DNA from: JADGGM01 sp035277485
GTDB taxonomy: Bacteria > Gemmatimonadota > Gemmatimonadetes > Gemmatimonadales > Gemmatimonadaceae
Reading direction: 5' to 3'
DNA length: 64,000 nucleotides
Assembly (NCBI GenBank): GCA_035277485.1
Contig: DATEKK010000226.1
Coordinates: 35,272 to 99,271, forward strand
Shown in pieces: positions 17,672 to 26,838 of this stretch. The notes under the pieces are model-generated. The model made no database searches. It had not been told where the DNA came from and worked only from the letters and a program-made list of their open reading frames with translations. How positions within the stretch are numbered: the stretch's first letter is position 1; every line of letters starts with the position of its first letter. The translations under genes were made by a program, and so were the position numbers.

Positions 17672-18918
17672 GCCCGCGCCGGCTGGCTCCGATACCCGGC
17701 GACCAGTGCCTCGATCTCGTCGTCGCTCAACACGCGGCTCACGCGCTTGGCCGCGTCGAACACGTGCTGGCACAACCCCTGATCCGTCGCATCGTGGCCG
17801 TGCTCTTCGAGCCAGTACTTCACGTTCGACAACCCGGACACGTGCGAGATCTCGATGCGTTGGGCGAGCCCGAAGTCGCCCGCCGGCACGCCGGAATAGA
17901 TGCGGTCCGCCAGCCACGCGTGTCCCTTGCGGCGCGCCTTGATGATGGCCGCCGCGTGCACGCCCGTCCCGGTGCGGAACGCGTCGTCGCCTAACACAGG
18001 ATAGCTCGGGGGGATCGGCACGCCGCACGCACGCGACGCGAGGCGCGAATACTCCGGCAGGCGGCTCAGATCGTGCGGATGCGCACCCAGGAGACGGAGA
18101 TTGATCAGCAACAGGTCCATCTCGGTGTTGCCCACGCGCTCGCCGATGCCTAACGCAGTGCCGTGCACACGGTCGGCTCCGGATTCGATCGCCGCCAGAC
18201 AGTTCGCCAGGCCGAGCCCGCGGTCGCGGTGCCCGTGCCAGTCGAGCAGCACGTCCTCGCCGCTCGGCGCGATGATCTCGTCGCGCACGAAGCGCACCAA
18301 CGCCCGAACGCCGTCGGGCGTCGCATGCCCAACGGTGTCCGCCAGACACACCCGCCGGGCGCCCCAGCGGATCGCGTTGCCGTACAGCGCGCGGAGCGTG
18401 TCAGGCGCCGCGCGCGTCGTGTCTTCGGTTACGAACATCACCGGCAGCCCTTCGCGCACCGCAAACGTCACCGCATCCTCGCTCGCGCGCAGCATACGGT
18501 CCAACGTCCAGTCCTCCGCGTACTGCCGAATCGGCGACGATCCGATGAACGTCGCCGCTTCGATCGGGAGTCCCGTCGCCTGCGCGATCTCGACCACGGG
18601 CTCGACATCGCTTAGCACCGTGCGCGCCGCGCAATTGGGCGACAGCGGAAGCCGCGCGCTCACCACCTCGCGCGCCAATGCCAGCGTGTCCGCGCGCGCG
18701 CGCGGTCCTGCACCGGGCAGTCCGAGATCCACAGCGTGGATGCCGAGATCCACCATCAAATGCAGCAGCGTGCGTTTGTCTTCGATCGATGGGTCGGTGA
18801 CCGACGGACACTGAAGTCCATCGCGCAGCGTTTCGTCGTCCAGCTCGACGCGGCACGCACGCCAATCGAATGCAGTGTCGACCGAGTTCCAGTCGTGGAT
18901 CAGCTCGCGTTCGTCCAT
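17668..18918 (-). CDS. HMGL-like / 2-isopropylmalate synthase-homologous acyltransferase
   Basis: A 416-residue TIM-barrel enzyme of the DRE-metallolyase group. Seen motifs are ELDDETLRDGLQCPSV near the N-terminus, RVCLADTVGHATPDGV, and a GxGERxGN motif (GIGERVGNTEMDLLL). The C-terminal part contains GVHAAAIIKA, close to the GVHADAIIKA of isopropylmalate synthase. The metal motif reads WHGHRDRGLGLAN where LeuA has HxHND, so the usual Asn-Asp is Arg-Asp. There is no LeuA C-terminal leucine-binding domain of normal length. The acyl-CoA and keto-acid substrates are unknown. It heads a two-gene unit with the DUF885 gene. Confidence 0.75.
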   Translation of the reverse strand: MDERELIHDWNSVDTAFDWRACRVELDDETLRDGLQCPSVTDPSIEDKRTLLHLMVDLGIHAVDLGLPGAGPRARADTLALAREVVSARLPLSPNCAARTVLSDVEPVVEIAQATGLPIEAATFIGSSPIRQYAEDWTLDRMLRASEDAVTFAVREGLPVMFVTEDTTRAAPDTLRALYGNAIRWGARRVCLADTVGHATPDGVRALVRFVRDEIIAPSGEDVLLDWHGHRDRGLGLANCLAAIESGADRVHGTALGIGERVGNTEMDLLLINLRLLGAHPHDLSRLPEYSRLASRACGVPIPPSYPVLGDDAFRTGTGVHAAAIIKARRKGHAWLADRIYSGVPAGDFGLAQRIEISHVSGLSNVKYWLEEHGHDATDQGLCQHVFDAAKRVSRVLSDDEIEALVAGYRSQPARA

Positions 18919-19007
18919 GGTCACCGGTGAAGGGCTCCGTCCAAGAGATCGTCGGCTGCCATGCAATATACCCTTGCGTATCCCCGATCCCGAGATCAAT
19001 TGAAGAC

Positions 19008-20237
19008 ATGCCGCGCCAGTCGCCGGTCCTCGATCTGTGGTCATCAGCGCCCGTGTCGCACGCGCGCGCCATGCTCCGCGCGCGCGATGCCGACATCGTC
19101 GCATCGCAAATCGCTGTCTCGGAGATCGAGGCGCCCACGGGCAATGAACGACGCCGCGGCGCATGGGTGGCCGAGCGATTCCGCGCGTTAGGGCTGAACG
19201 ATGTGCGCATCGATGGCGCCGACAACGTGATCGGTCGGCGTGATGGTGTAGCCGACGTCGCACCGGTCGTCATCTGCGCGCACCTCGACACGGTCTTTCC
19301 GATCGGGACGCCGGTGAACGTGCGCCGCTCCGGGCCGCGCCTCGTCGGCCCCGGTATCGGCGACAACGGCCGCGGACTCGCCGCGATGCTCGCCTTGGCC
19401 GATGTGATCGACGGAACGCGCGTCCGCACACACGCGCCGGTCGATTTCGTCGCCACGGTCGGGGAAGAAGGCACCGGCGACCTGCGTGGCGCCAAGCACC
19501 TGTTCGATCACTCGTCAGGCGACGCCCGCGCTGCCATCGCCCTCGATGGCGCCGGCGATGAACGCATCGTCCACCGCGCACTCGGCTCCCGGCGTTTCCG
19601 GATCACGTTCCGCGGTCCGGGCGGCCACAGTTGGACGGCGTTCGGCGTGCCTAACGCAGTGCACGCGGCCGCGCTCGCCGCGGCCAAGCTCGCGCGGCTC
19701 CCGCGCCCCGCCTCGCCGCGCACTACGCTTTCCGTTGGACGCATCGGCGGCGGTATCGCCGTCAACGCGATTCCCGAGGAGGGCTGGCTCGAGGTCGACC
19801 TGCGCTCCACCTCGGTGCCCGTGCTCGATCGCTACGAGCGCGAGATCCACGCGGCCGCGCGCGCTGCATCGGACGAGGAGAACGGACGCCGGGCGCGCGG
19901 CACGCCGCCGCTCACCGAATCGATCACGCGCATCGGCATGCGCCCCGGCGGCGACACCGACGCCGCCCACCCGCTCGTCGCGTTCGCGATCGACACCACG
20001 CGCCTCATTGGCCGCGAGCCGGAGCTCGCGACCGCATCCACCGATGCGAACGTGCCGATCAGCCGCGGGATTCCCGCCATCGCGATCGGTGCCGGCGGCC
20101 GCGGGGGCGACGCGCACACGCCGGCCGAGTGGTTCGACAACACCGATGGCCACACCGGGCTCGCGCGCGCGCTCGCGATTGTGATCGGCGCCGCGGGTCT
20201 CGCCACGGGATCGCTCGCCGCGCTGCCCGTTGCCTGA
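19008..20237 (+). CDS. M20 family metallopeptidase/amidohydrolase
   Basis: A 409-residue M20 di-zinc hydrolase. The first ligand is in CAHLDTVFPIG, the bridging Asp in GPGIGDNGRGLAAML, the catalytic/ligand Glu pair in VGEEGTGDLRG, and a C-terminal His in GGDAHTPAEWFDN. The dimerisation lid domain lies between (FRGPGGHSW, GRIGGGIAVNAIPEEGW). It resembles ArgE/DapE/CPG2 and tripeptidase T groups, so di-/tripeptides or acylated amino acids are likely substrates. No signal peptide is present. It is divergent from the LeuA-like gene with an 89-bp shared upstream region. ATG 19008 is preceded by a GAAG ribosome site. Confidence 0.9.
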   Translation: MPRQSPVLDLWSSAPVSHARAMLRARDADIVASQIAVSEIEAPTGNERRRGAWVAERFRALGLNDVRIDGADNVIGRRDGVADVAPVVICAHLDTVFPIGTPVNVRRSGPRLVGPGIGDNGRGLAAMLALADVIDGTRVRTHAPVDFVATVGEEGTGDLRGAKHLFDHSSGDARAAIALDGAGDERIVHRALGSRRFRITFRGPGGHSWTAFGVPNAVHAAALAAAKLARLPRPASPRTTLSVGRIGGGIAVNAIPEEGWLEVDLRSTSVPVLDRYEREIHAAARAASDEENGRRARGTPPLTESITRIGMRPGGDTDAAHPLVAFAIDTTRLIGREPELATASTDANVPISRGIPAIAIGAGGRGGDAHTPAEWFDNTDGHTGLARALAIVIGAAGLATGSLAALPVA

Positions 20238-20258
20238 CGTCCGCCCGACGACGCGCCG

Positions 20259-21248
20259 TCAGTCGCGGTCGAGCCGGACCTCGCTGTGGTTGCCTAACGT
20301 AAGGACGCCGCGCACACCCTCCACCACCACCTCGTCGCCGAGCATCGAGTCGTGCAGGAGCGATCGCTCGACGCAGCTCTTGGACCCGATCACCGCGTCC
20401 CGGATCGTCGAGTTGGTCACGCGCGTTCCCGATCCGATCGAAACGTTAGGCCCGATGGTCGAATGCTCGAGCACCACGCCATCCTCGATGTACACGGGGT
20501 CGAAGATGCGCACGCCCGGCGCCGCTGCCGGACGCCGCGCCCGCCCGCGCTCGAGCATCGCCTTGTTCGTCTCGAGCAGCGTGTCCAGTTTCCCCGCGTC
20601 GTACCACCCCTCGACGTCGATCACCGTGATGCGCGCGCCGTGGTCGATCATGTACTGGAATGCATCCGTGAGATAGTACTCGCCATTCACCGGCGGCTGG
20701 CGCATCACGTAGTCGATGCCCTCGTACAGCAGCTTCCAGTCGCGCATGTAATAGAGCCCGATGTTCGCGCGTCGCGAAATCGGCTCGCGCGGCTTCTCCA
20801 CGATGCGCGTCATGTGACCCTCGGCGTCCGTCACCACGACGCCGAAACGCTGATAGTCCTCGACTTCCTTCACCCAGATGATGCCGTCCGCGTCCGTCGT
20901 CTTGATCACCGACAGATCGGCATCGAAGATCGTGTCCACGAAAATGATGAGAATCGGCTGGTCCACGTACGGACGCGCCAGCTCGATCGCGCTCGCCGTG
21001 CCGTTCTGCACCTCTTGCTCGATGAACACCGAGGGAAAGTCGTATTCGTTCTTCGCGAACGCCTCGACTTTTTCCTTGAGGTGACCCGTGATGTAGATGA
21101 TCTGCTCCACTCCGCCTAACCGTTCCAGATCATCCAGGATGTAGGCCATCACCGGCTTCCCCGCCACGCGCAGCATCGGCTTGGGCGTGACGTGCGTGTG
21201 AGGCCTGAGTCGCGTCCCCTTGCCCGCGAGCGGAATGATGACCTTCAT
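20259..21248 (-). CDS. Sugar-1-phosphate nucleotidyltransferase with C-terminal hexapeptide repeats
   Basis: A 329-residue nucleotidyltransferase. The N-terminal signature MKVIIPLAGKGTRLRPHT plus TPKPMLRVAGKPV is the NTP-binding loop and lysine of the RmlA/GalU superfamily. FVDTIFDADLSVI carries the metal-binding Asp and EKPREPISRRANIGLYYM the sugar-binding part. From about residue 245 left-handed beta-helix repeats follow (VYIEDGVVLEHSTIGPNVSI). It makes an NDP-sugar for envelope or exopolysaccharide synthesis; which sugar and nucleotide is not certain. Its start overlaps the cupin gene stop by four bases. Confidence 0.9.
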   Translation of the reverse strand: MKVIIPLAGKGTRLRPHTHVTPKPMLRVAGKPVMAYILDDLERLGGVEQIIYITGHLKEKVEAFAKNEYDFPSVFIEQEVQNGTASAIELARPYVDQPILIIFVDTIFDADLSVIKTTDADGIIWVKEVEDYQRFGVVVTDAEGHMTRIVEKPREPISRRANIGLYYMRDWKLLYEGIDYVMRQPPVNGEYYLTDAFQYMIDHGARITVIDVEGWYDAGKLDTLLETNKAMLERGRARRPAAAPGVRIFDPVYIEDGVVLEHSTIGPNVSIGSGTRVTNSTIRDAVIGSKSCVERSLLHDSMLGDEVVVEGVRGVLTLGNHSEVRLDRD

Positions 21249-21619
21249 GGCGCGCTCGTCCCCTCCCGTCCATAACGATCCTTGAGTCGCACGACGTCAT
21301 CGAGATGCGGTGTCGATGCCTCCAACACATCGCAGTCCGTGACGGCTTCCATGTAGTGAATGGTGCCCGGTGTGATGCGGAACGCTTGCCCGGGCTCCAG
21401 GTGCATGTCCTCGAGCTCGCCGTCGCCAAGCTTCACCCAGTAGATGAGCTTGCCCGACAGCAGATACACCGTCTCGTCCTTCACGTTGTGATACTGGACC
21501 GAGAGCGCGTGGCCGGCTTTGATGTGTAGAATCTTTCCGACGTACTCGTCGGTTCGCGCCCAGATGATTTCGTGTCCCCACGGTTTGGGGACCATGGTCA
21601 CCGCTGCCGGTCCGGACAT
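21245..21619 (-). CDS. Cupin protein, type II phosphomannose isomerase-like
   Basis: A 124-residue single-cupin protein. MVPKPWGHEIIWA is the usual start of mannose-6-phosphate isomerase type II cupin domains. The metal-binding motif is spread over HALSVQYHNVKDETVYLLSG and PGQAFRITPGTIHYMEA. It overlaps the nucleotidyltransferase gene (ATGA), suggesting joint work in making an activated sugar, the cupin being the isomerase or a regulator. In many bacteria this domain is fused to GDP-mannose pyrophosphorylase, while here the pair is split and the transferase is of RmlA type. Confidence 0.85.
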   Translation of the reverse strand: MSGPAAVTMVPKPWGHEIIWARTDEYVGKILHIKAGHALSVQYHNVKDETVYLLSGKLIYWVKLGDGELEDMHLEPGQAFRITPGTIHYMEAVTDCDVLEASTPHLDDVVRLKDRYGREGTSAP

Positions 21620-21697
21620 GCGCTGGCTCGCCTGTAGTGGAGTCTCAGGATTCTAGAGCACTGCATGTGCCGCGCAAGCGCGGTTGGTCCTTAGGAT

Positions 21698-21718
21698 GCG
21701 CGGCGCAGTTCGCCGCGC
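21698..21718 (-). terminator. Possible terminator after atpH
   Basis: The hairpin has 8-base perfect arms GCGCGGCG/CGCCGCGC with a 5-base loop, placed 12 bases past the atpH stop. A second GC stem CCGCGC/GCGCGG follows at 21670-21683. There is no U-run, so this is a candidate only. Confidence 0.4.
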
Positions 21719-21729
21719 CGTCTCGCATC

Positions 21730-22275
21730 TCAGCGAATGGTGCCGAGCATCCGTGAGCGCAGCATGCCGAGTCGGCGGCGCACCGATCCATCCATGATCG
21801 TATCGCCCACCCGCACGATCGTGCCGCCGAGAATCTCGGGACGCACCACGAAATGCGGTACCACCGTCTTGCCCAGCACGCGCGACAACCGCGCGGTCAC
21901 GTCGCGGCCGAGCGTCTGGTCAGGCTCGCGCGCCACGGTCACCGACGCGTGCACGCGATTCTGAATCTCGTCGACGATGGCGTGGTACTCGACGGCGATG
22001 TCGGGAATGAGATGCTGGCGACGATGCGTGATCACCGCTTGCAGGAACCGCACGAACGGACGCGGCAGGCGATCCGCGAACGCCGCGGCGACGATCTCGT
22101 TCTTGCGTTCGGCGCTCACGCGCGGCGACTCGAGGAATCGCGCCAGGCGGATGTCCGCCTGAATGGCGCCGGCCACTTCGTCGATCAGGCCGCCCCACCC
22201 ATCGAGATCGGACGCGCGCCGCGCGAGCTCGACGAGCGTCTCGGCGTAGTTGCGCGCGATCGTCGGTTCTTGCAT
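21730..22275 (-). CDS. atpH: ATP synthase F1 delta subunit
   Basis: The 181-residue delta/OSCP subunit links the F1 head to the peripheral b stalk. It begins MQEPTIARNYAETLVELA and ends with the typical VRVGDTIMDGSVRRRLGML, which is the diagnostic C-terminal motif of the family. It is the last gene of the Z-I-B-E-F-H run. The start overlaps the atpF stop by one base (TAATG). The genes for alpha, gamma, beta and epsilon do not follow; the next gene is an unrelated cupin. Confidence 0.96.
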   Translation of the reverse strand: MQEPTIARNYAETLVELARRASDLDGWGGLIDEVAGAIQADIRLARFLESPRVSAERKNEIVAAAFADRLPRPFVRFLQAVITHRRQHLIPDIAVEYHAIVDEIQNRVHASVTVAREPDQTLGRDVTARLSRVLGKTVVPHFVVRPEILGGTIVRVGDTIMDGSVRRRLGMLRSRMLGTIR

Positions 22276-22856
22276 TAGCGGCTGCCCGCCAGTTCCAGCG
22301 AGGCCAGGAAGGACTCGACGACCTTGCGATTCGTTTCGTCGTCGAGGTTCTTCTCGATCACCTTGCTCGCGCCGCGCACCGCGAGGTTCACCGCGTCGCG
22401 ACGCAGCTCGACCATCGCCTGCTGGCGCTCGGCTTCGATCTCCTGCCGCGCACGTTCGAGCACTTGCTGCTGCTCGCGGTGAGCCTGTTCGACAATCTCA
22501 GCGCGCACTTTCTCGCCGGCCGCGCGGCCTTCCACCACGAAGCGTTGGGCATCGGCGTGCGCCTGCGCCACGAGCTTCTTGTGCTCCTCGAGCAGCTTCG
22601 CCGCCTCGTCACGATCGTGCTTGGCGTTCTCGATTGCATCTTCGAGGGCCTTCTCGCGCGCCTCGACGGCCTTCGTAATCGGCTTGAACGCGAACTTCGT
22701 CAGCACGAACAGCGTGACGAGGAAAATGACCAGCGTCCAGAACATCAGGCCGCCGTTCGCATTGAGCAGCTTCGGCGGCTCGGCATGCTGCGCTTGGGCA
22801 GCGAGCGGGAGCGCGTTGCCTAACACGAGGACGCAGGTTGCCAGCGACGTGCGCAT
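22275..22856 (-). CDS. atpF: ATP synthase F0 b subunit
   Basis: The 193-residue b subunit forms the peripheral stalk. One membrane helix lies at about residues 33-55 (GGLMFWTLVIFLVTLFVL), followed by the long charged coiled coil with many Glu, Lys, Ala and Gln residues. An N-terminal hydrophobic stretch ending PLAAQAQ resembles a cleavable signal peptide, which most b subunits lack. It follows atpE after 63 bp and is coupled to atpH. Confidence 0.95.
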   Translation of the reverse strand: MRTSLATCVLVLGNALPLAAQAQHAEPPKLLNANGGLMFWTLVIFLVTLFVLTKFAFKPITKAVEAREKALEDAIENAKHDRDEAAKLLEEHKKLVAQAHADAQRFVVEGRAAGEKVRAEIVEQAHREQQQVLERARQEIEAERQQAMVELRRDAVNLAVRGASKVIEKNLDDETNRKVVESFLASLELAGSR

Positions 22857-22919
22857 GAGAACGATCCCCAGAGAGTGACACCCGCGTCGGAAGCCCGGGC
22901 CTCCGACGCCGGTGAAATA

Positions 22920-23201
22920 CTAGAACGTGAACTTGTTCTGAATGACGAACGCGACGACGACCGCGAACAGCGCGACGCCCTCGATGAGCGCGGCGAGAAT
23001 CAAACCCGCCGTCTGAATCGAACCAGACGCCTCGGGCTGCCGCGCGATGCCATCGGCCACCTGACCGCCGATGCGCCCGATGCCGATACCGGCACCGATC
23101 GTCGCCAACCCCGCGCCGACGCCGGCGCCTAACATGGCCCACGCGCCCGCGTACTCGCGCGTGAACGAGCCGGCTGCCTGCAAGAGTGCGAACATGTGCA
23201 T
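22920..23201 (-). CDS. atpE: ATP synthase F0 c subunit
   Basis: The 93-residue ring subunit. Two helices flank the loop GIARQPEASG: the glycine-rich first helix (GAGVGAGLATIGAGIGIG) and the second with the ion-binding glutamate in ILAALIEGVALFAVV. The residue after the glutamate is Gly rather than the Ser or Thr of Na+-binding rings, which points to proton use (inference). The ATG at 23201 is preceded by GGAG ten bases away; the longer open frame upstream lacks c-subunit features. A 193-bp gap separates it from atpB. Confidence 0.95.
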   Translation of the reverse strand: MHMFALLQAAGSFTREYAGAWAMLGAGVGAGLATIGAGIGIGRIGGQVADGIARQPEASGSIQTAGLILAALIEGVALFAVVVAFVIQNKFTF

Positions 23202-23394
23202 TGTCGTTGAACTCCGTTCCGTTGACTGATCGTCGCTCCGCGACCGCCTAACTGCGCCGCCGCCGCTCGTCACCGAGGCCCGGGCCCCAACGAGCTTCCC
23301 CGAGTCGTTCGACCGGGTACCCACCTGCAGTCGGAGCACCTTCTGCAGGAGTACAATACGCTTCGACTTGGTCCGCCTTGTATGTCTCTCGTCC

Positions 23395-24363
23395 CTAGTG
23401 CGCTTCCGCCCTGATCAGCCCGATGAACACGCACGAGAGAATCGTGAAGATGTACGCCTGCAAGAATGCCACGAAAATCTCGAGCAGACTGCTGCCCACG
23501 CCCATGATCACCGCCGGGATACCGACCAAATAGCTGGCGAACGTGAAGATGAGGCTGATCAATGCCAACAGCACCACGTGACCCGCCGTCATGTTCGCGA
23601 ACAATCGGATGGCGAGCGCGAACGGTTTCGTGAACTTGCCGATGATTTCCACCACCGTCATGATCGGCACCATGAAGACCTTGACCCACAGCGGAATTTC
23701 CTTGGGCGGCACATAGAAAATCGTGCGCAGATAGCGCCAGCCCTGCGTCTTCATGCCCGTCACCTCCACCACGACGAAGGTGACGATAGCCAGCATCCCC
23801 GTCACGGAGATGTTGCCCGTTGCCGTCGATCCGTAAGGCACCAAGCCCAGGAGATTCGCGAACAGGATGAAGAAGAACAGCGTGAGCCCGAACGGCACGA
23901 AGGCGTTGCCGTGCGGCCCGACATTCGCGAGCACCACGTCGTTGCGGATGTAGAGCACGACGGCTTCGATCCCGGTCGCGAATCCTCTGGGCGACCCGCG
24001 CGCCGTGTGGTGACGTTCGTGTGCGATCGCCGCGGGAATGAGCACGAGCATACAGAGCACCGCGGCCACGCCGAGCATCACCACATGCTTGGTCGGAGAC
24101 AAATCGACCTCGAGCGACCCGATGTGCACCGGCTTCCAGCGTGGAAGCTCGATCTCGCCCACGAACGGCAGCTCGAGCGAGTGCGAGTCCGTGATGTGGG
24201 GCATGATGATGTCCACCGGCCCGGCCTGCTGTCCCGTTAGGCGATCTCCCCGCGGACCCACGTGCACCTGCTCGGCCGACGTCGCTTGGGGCGCGGCCTG
24301 CGCCCGCACGCAGATCGGCGCCGCCGCACACGCGAGGGCAAGAACGAGCGAACGAAAAGTCAT
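23395..24363 (-). CDS. atpB: ATP synthase F0 a subunit
   Basis: The 322-residue a subunit forms the proton half-channels. The essential arginine is in ALAIRLFANMTAGHV, and SLIFTFASYLVGIPAVI and the last helix ending FIGLIRAEAH are typical. The N-terminus MTFRSLVLALACAAAPICV followed by RAQAAPQ looks like a cleavable signal peptide, and about 90 residues precede the conserved channel region. ATG 24363 overlaps the upstream atpI gene by four bases. Confidence 0.96.
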   Translation of the reverse strand: MTFRSLVLALACAAAPICVRAQAAPQATSAEQVHVGPRGDRLTGQQAGPVDIIMPHITDSHSLELPFVGEIELPRWKPVHIGSLEVDLSPTKHVVMLGVAAVLCMLVLIPAAIAHERHHTARGSPRGFATGIEAVVLYIRNDVVLANVGPHGNAFVPFGLTLFFFILFANLLGLVPYGSTATGNISVTGMLAIVTFVVVEVTGMKTQGWRYLRTIFYVPPKEIPLWVKVFMVPIMTVVEIIGKFTKPFALAIRLFANMTAGHVVLLALISLIFTFASYLVGIPAVIMGVGSSLLEIFVAFLQAYIFTILSCVFIGLIRAEAH

Positions 24364-24713
24364 CGTTTGAGCAGCAGTGGTTCGACCAGTGTCGTCACGA
24401 AGAAAAACGTCGCCAAACTGATCAGCGCCGGCTCCGCGCGCAGCCCCAGCATCTTCACGAGCCAGAATCCCATCACCGCCAACGCCGCAAGCCTGAGCAG
24501 CATCCCCAATCCCCACGCCGGAAACACGTTCGTGCCGGCTCCCGCAACCACCAGCACCACGGCGAACGCAAAAATCTGGACCGCAAAGGCAATCGCCGCG
24601 CTCACGTGAATCGCATGCGCATCGCCCGGAAGTCGGAACAAGAGACCGAGCAAGAACGCAGCAAGCACGATCAAGACCGCACAAGCGGCGACGAAACACA
24701 TCACCCGCTTCAC
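24360..24713 (-). CDS. atpI: AtpI-like small membrane protein of the ATP synthase operon
   Basis: A 117-residue protein with four predicted membrane helices (FVAACAVLIVLAAFLLGLLF, AAIAFAVQIFAFAVVLVVAG, a third around LGMLLRLAALAVMGFWLV and a fourth ending LVEPLLLKR). Position between atpZ and atpB matches ATP synthase protein I, which aids c-ring assembly or ion supply. Sequence similarity is weak, so the call rests on topology and context. The start is a GTG overlapping the atpZ stop (GTGA), and the end overlaps atpB. Confidence 0.75.
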   Translation of the reverse strand: MKRVMCFVAACAVLIVLAAFLLGLLFRLPGDAHAIHVSAAIAFAVQIFAFAVVLVVAGAGTNVFPAWGLGMLLRLAALAVMGFWLVKMLGLRAEPALISLATFFFVTTLVEPLLLKR

Positions 24714-25024
24714 TGCTCGCCCCCGCCTCGACGTCCCTCGTCAGTCGAGCCCTGTCCGTCCTTCGGTTTCGTCGATGCCATGAGCGCGCGATACATCGAA
24801 TAGAATCCGGCGAACGCCCCGACAAACGCTCCTAACACCAACAACCACGGCGAGGTACCCAGCTTGCCATCGAGCCAGCGCCCGAGGTACACGAACAGGA
24901 GAATCGACAAGACCAGCTGGATGCCCGACCCCGCAAACACCATCGGAGACGGCCCGCCGGTCGATGACCCTCTCGGCCCGCGCCCAGTAGCAGGCGCACC
25001 CGGTCGCCGCTCTGGATCTCTCAT
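24710..25024 (-). CDS. atpZ: AtpZ/AtpI family protein
   Basis: A 104-residue protein with a Pro/Gly-rich N-terminus and two membrane helices, GSGIQLVLSILLFVYLG and LLVLGAFVGAFAGFYSMYR. The intervening GRWLDGKLGTSPW is the signature of the AtpZ (putative F0F1 ATPase subunit) family, proposed to work with AtpI in Mg2+/Ca2+ transport or assembly. It is the first gene of the F0 run. No Shine-Dalgarno is visible before the ATG; a strong palindrome lies 18 bases upstream. Confidence 0.85.
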   Translation of the reverse strand: MRDPERRPGAPATGRGPRGSSTGGPSPMVFAGSGIQLVLSILLFVYLGRWLDGKLGTSPWLLVLGAFVGAFAGFYSMYRALMASTKPKDGQGSTDEGRRGGGEQ

Positions 25025-25041
25025 GCGCGCGGAAATGTAGG

Positions 25042-25065
25042 AGCTTGTGAAATTTTTCGCAAGCT
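25042..25065. promoter_or_regulatory. 24-bp palindrome in the atp operon leader
   Basis: AGCTTGTGAAA and TTTCGCAAGCT form 11-base arms with one G-T type mismatch and a 2-base centre. It sits 18 bases upstream of the atpZ ATG in an otherwise AT-richer stretch. It could be an operator or an RNA stem-loop in the 5' leader; which is not known. Confidence 0.45.
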
Positions 25066-25153
25066 AAAGAAGACCCCGCTCCAACCCACCGGACATAATA
25101 ACCGTCTAATCGCCAAGTTTCGGTATCAACATAACTTACGCGTTACCCCGCCC

Positions 25154-25182
25154 TTGACGGCTCGTCCCGATGTTGATAACTT
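25154..25182 (+). promoter_or_regulatory. Candidate sigma-70-type promoter for the BsuPI-domain gene
   Basis: TTGACG (25154-25159) and TAACTT (25177-25182) are spaced by 17 bases, in a locally AT-rich divergent region. Transcription would start about 60 bases before the ATG at 25250. Confidence 0.45.
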
Positions 25183-25249
25183 CGCCCTCAGTTACCCTGT
25201 CGCCCTTTGCCCCCTGCGACCGCCCCGCTTTCCGGCCGGTCCCCATCTC

Positions 25250-25732
25250 ATGAGCTCCCGCTTCGTCATCTGGTTACTCTGCGCCGGCGCCGTGTTCGTG
25301 GCCTGGAGTCCCCACGCCAAACACAACGAGTCCGCCGCCAGCACGACGAACGAACATCGATCGGACACCATCCCCAAAAAGGTCGCGCCCACCGCTGCCC
25401 TCACCGCCGCCGCGCGAGTCACGGTCAACCACTCCGTCAAAGTCAGCCTGCGCGTCACGAACGTCGCCGATCACGCCGTCGAAATCAATTTCCCCTCCGG
25501 AAAAACCCACGACGTCGTCATCCTCGATTCTTTAGGCCACGAAGTCTGGCGCTGGAGCGAAGGCCGCATGTTCACCCAAGCGGTCCGCAACACACTACTC
25601 GGCGCTAACGAGACCGTGACCTACGAAGAGACCTGGAATCCCGGCACTCGCACCGGTGACTTTACCGCGGTCGCGCGCCTCGAGAGCAACAATCATCCCA
25701 TGCAGCAGCGCACCGACTTCACGCTGCCTTAA
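25250..25732 (+). CDS. Exported BsuPI-domain (intracellular proteinase inhibitor-like) protein
   Basis: A 160-residue protein. The first 20 residues (MSSRFVIWLLCAGAVFVAW) are a membrane-spanning or signal segment; the rest is a BsuPI domain. Seen features are VSLRVTNVADHAVEINFPSG, THDVVILDSLGHEVWRWSEG and a C-terminal ETVTYEETWNP strand, which match the immunoglobulin-like BsuPI fold. The Bacillus founder inhibits a serine protease; in Gram-negative exported forms the role is unknown. ATG 25250 was chosen because upstream codons lack signal features. It is divergent from the atp operon. Confidence 0.8.
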   Translation: MSSRFVIWLLCAGAVFVAWSPHAKHNESAASTTNEHRSDTIPKKVAPTAALTAAARVTVNHSVKVSLRVTNVADHAVEINFPSGKTHDVVILDSLGHEVWRWSEGRMFTQAVRNTLLGANETVTYEETWNPGTRTGDFTAVARLESNNHPMQQRTDFTLP

Positions 25733-25811
25733 TCGAACACCCCACCACCCTTAACGCCTTCCGCTCCCGCCGCTACCTTTCGCACAAACCCGCGGCGAAC
25801 TCGGAGGGCGT

Positions 25812-26816
<1,005 letters not shown>

Positions 26817-26838
26817 GCGGCGGATCGGCCTAACTGGG

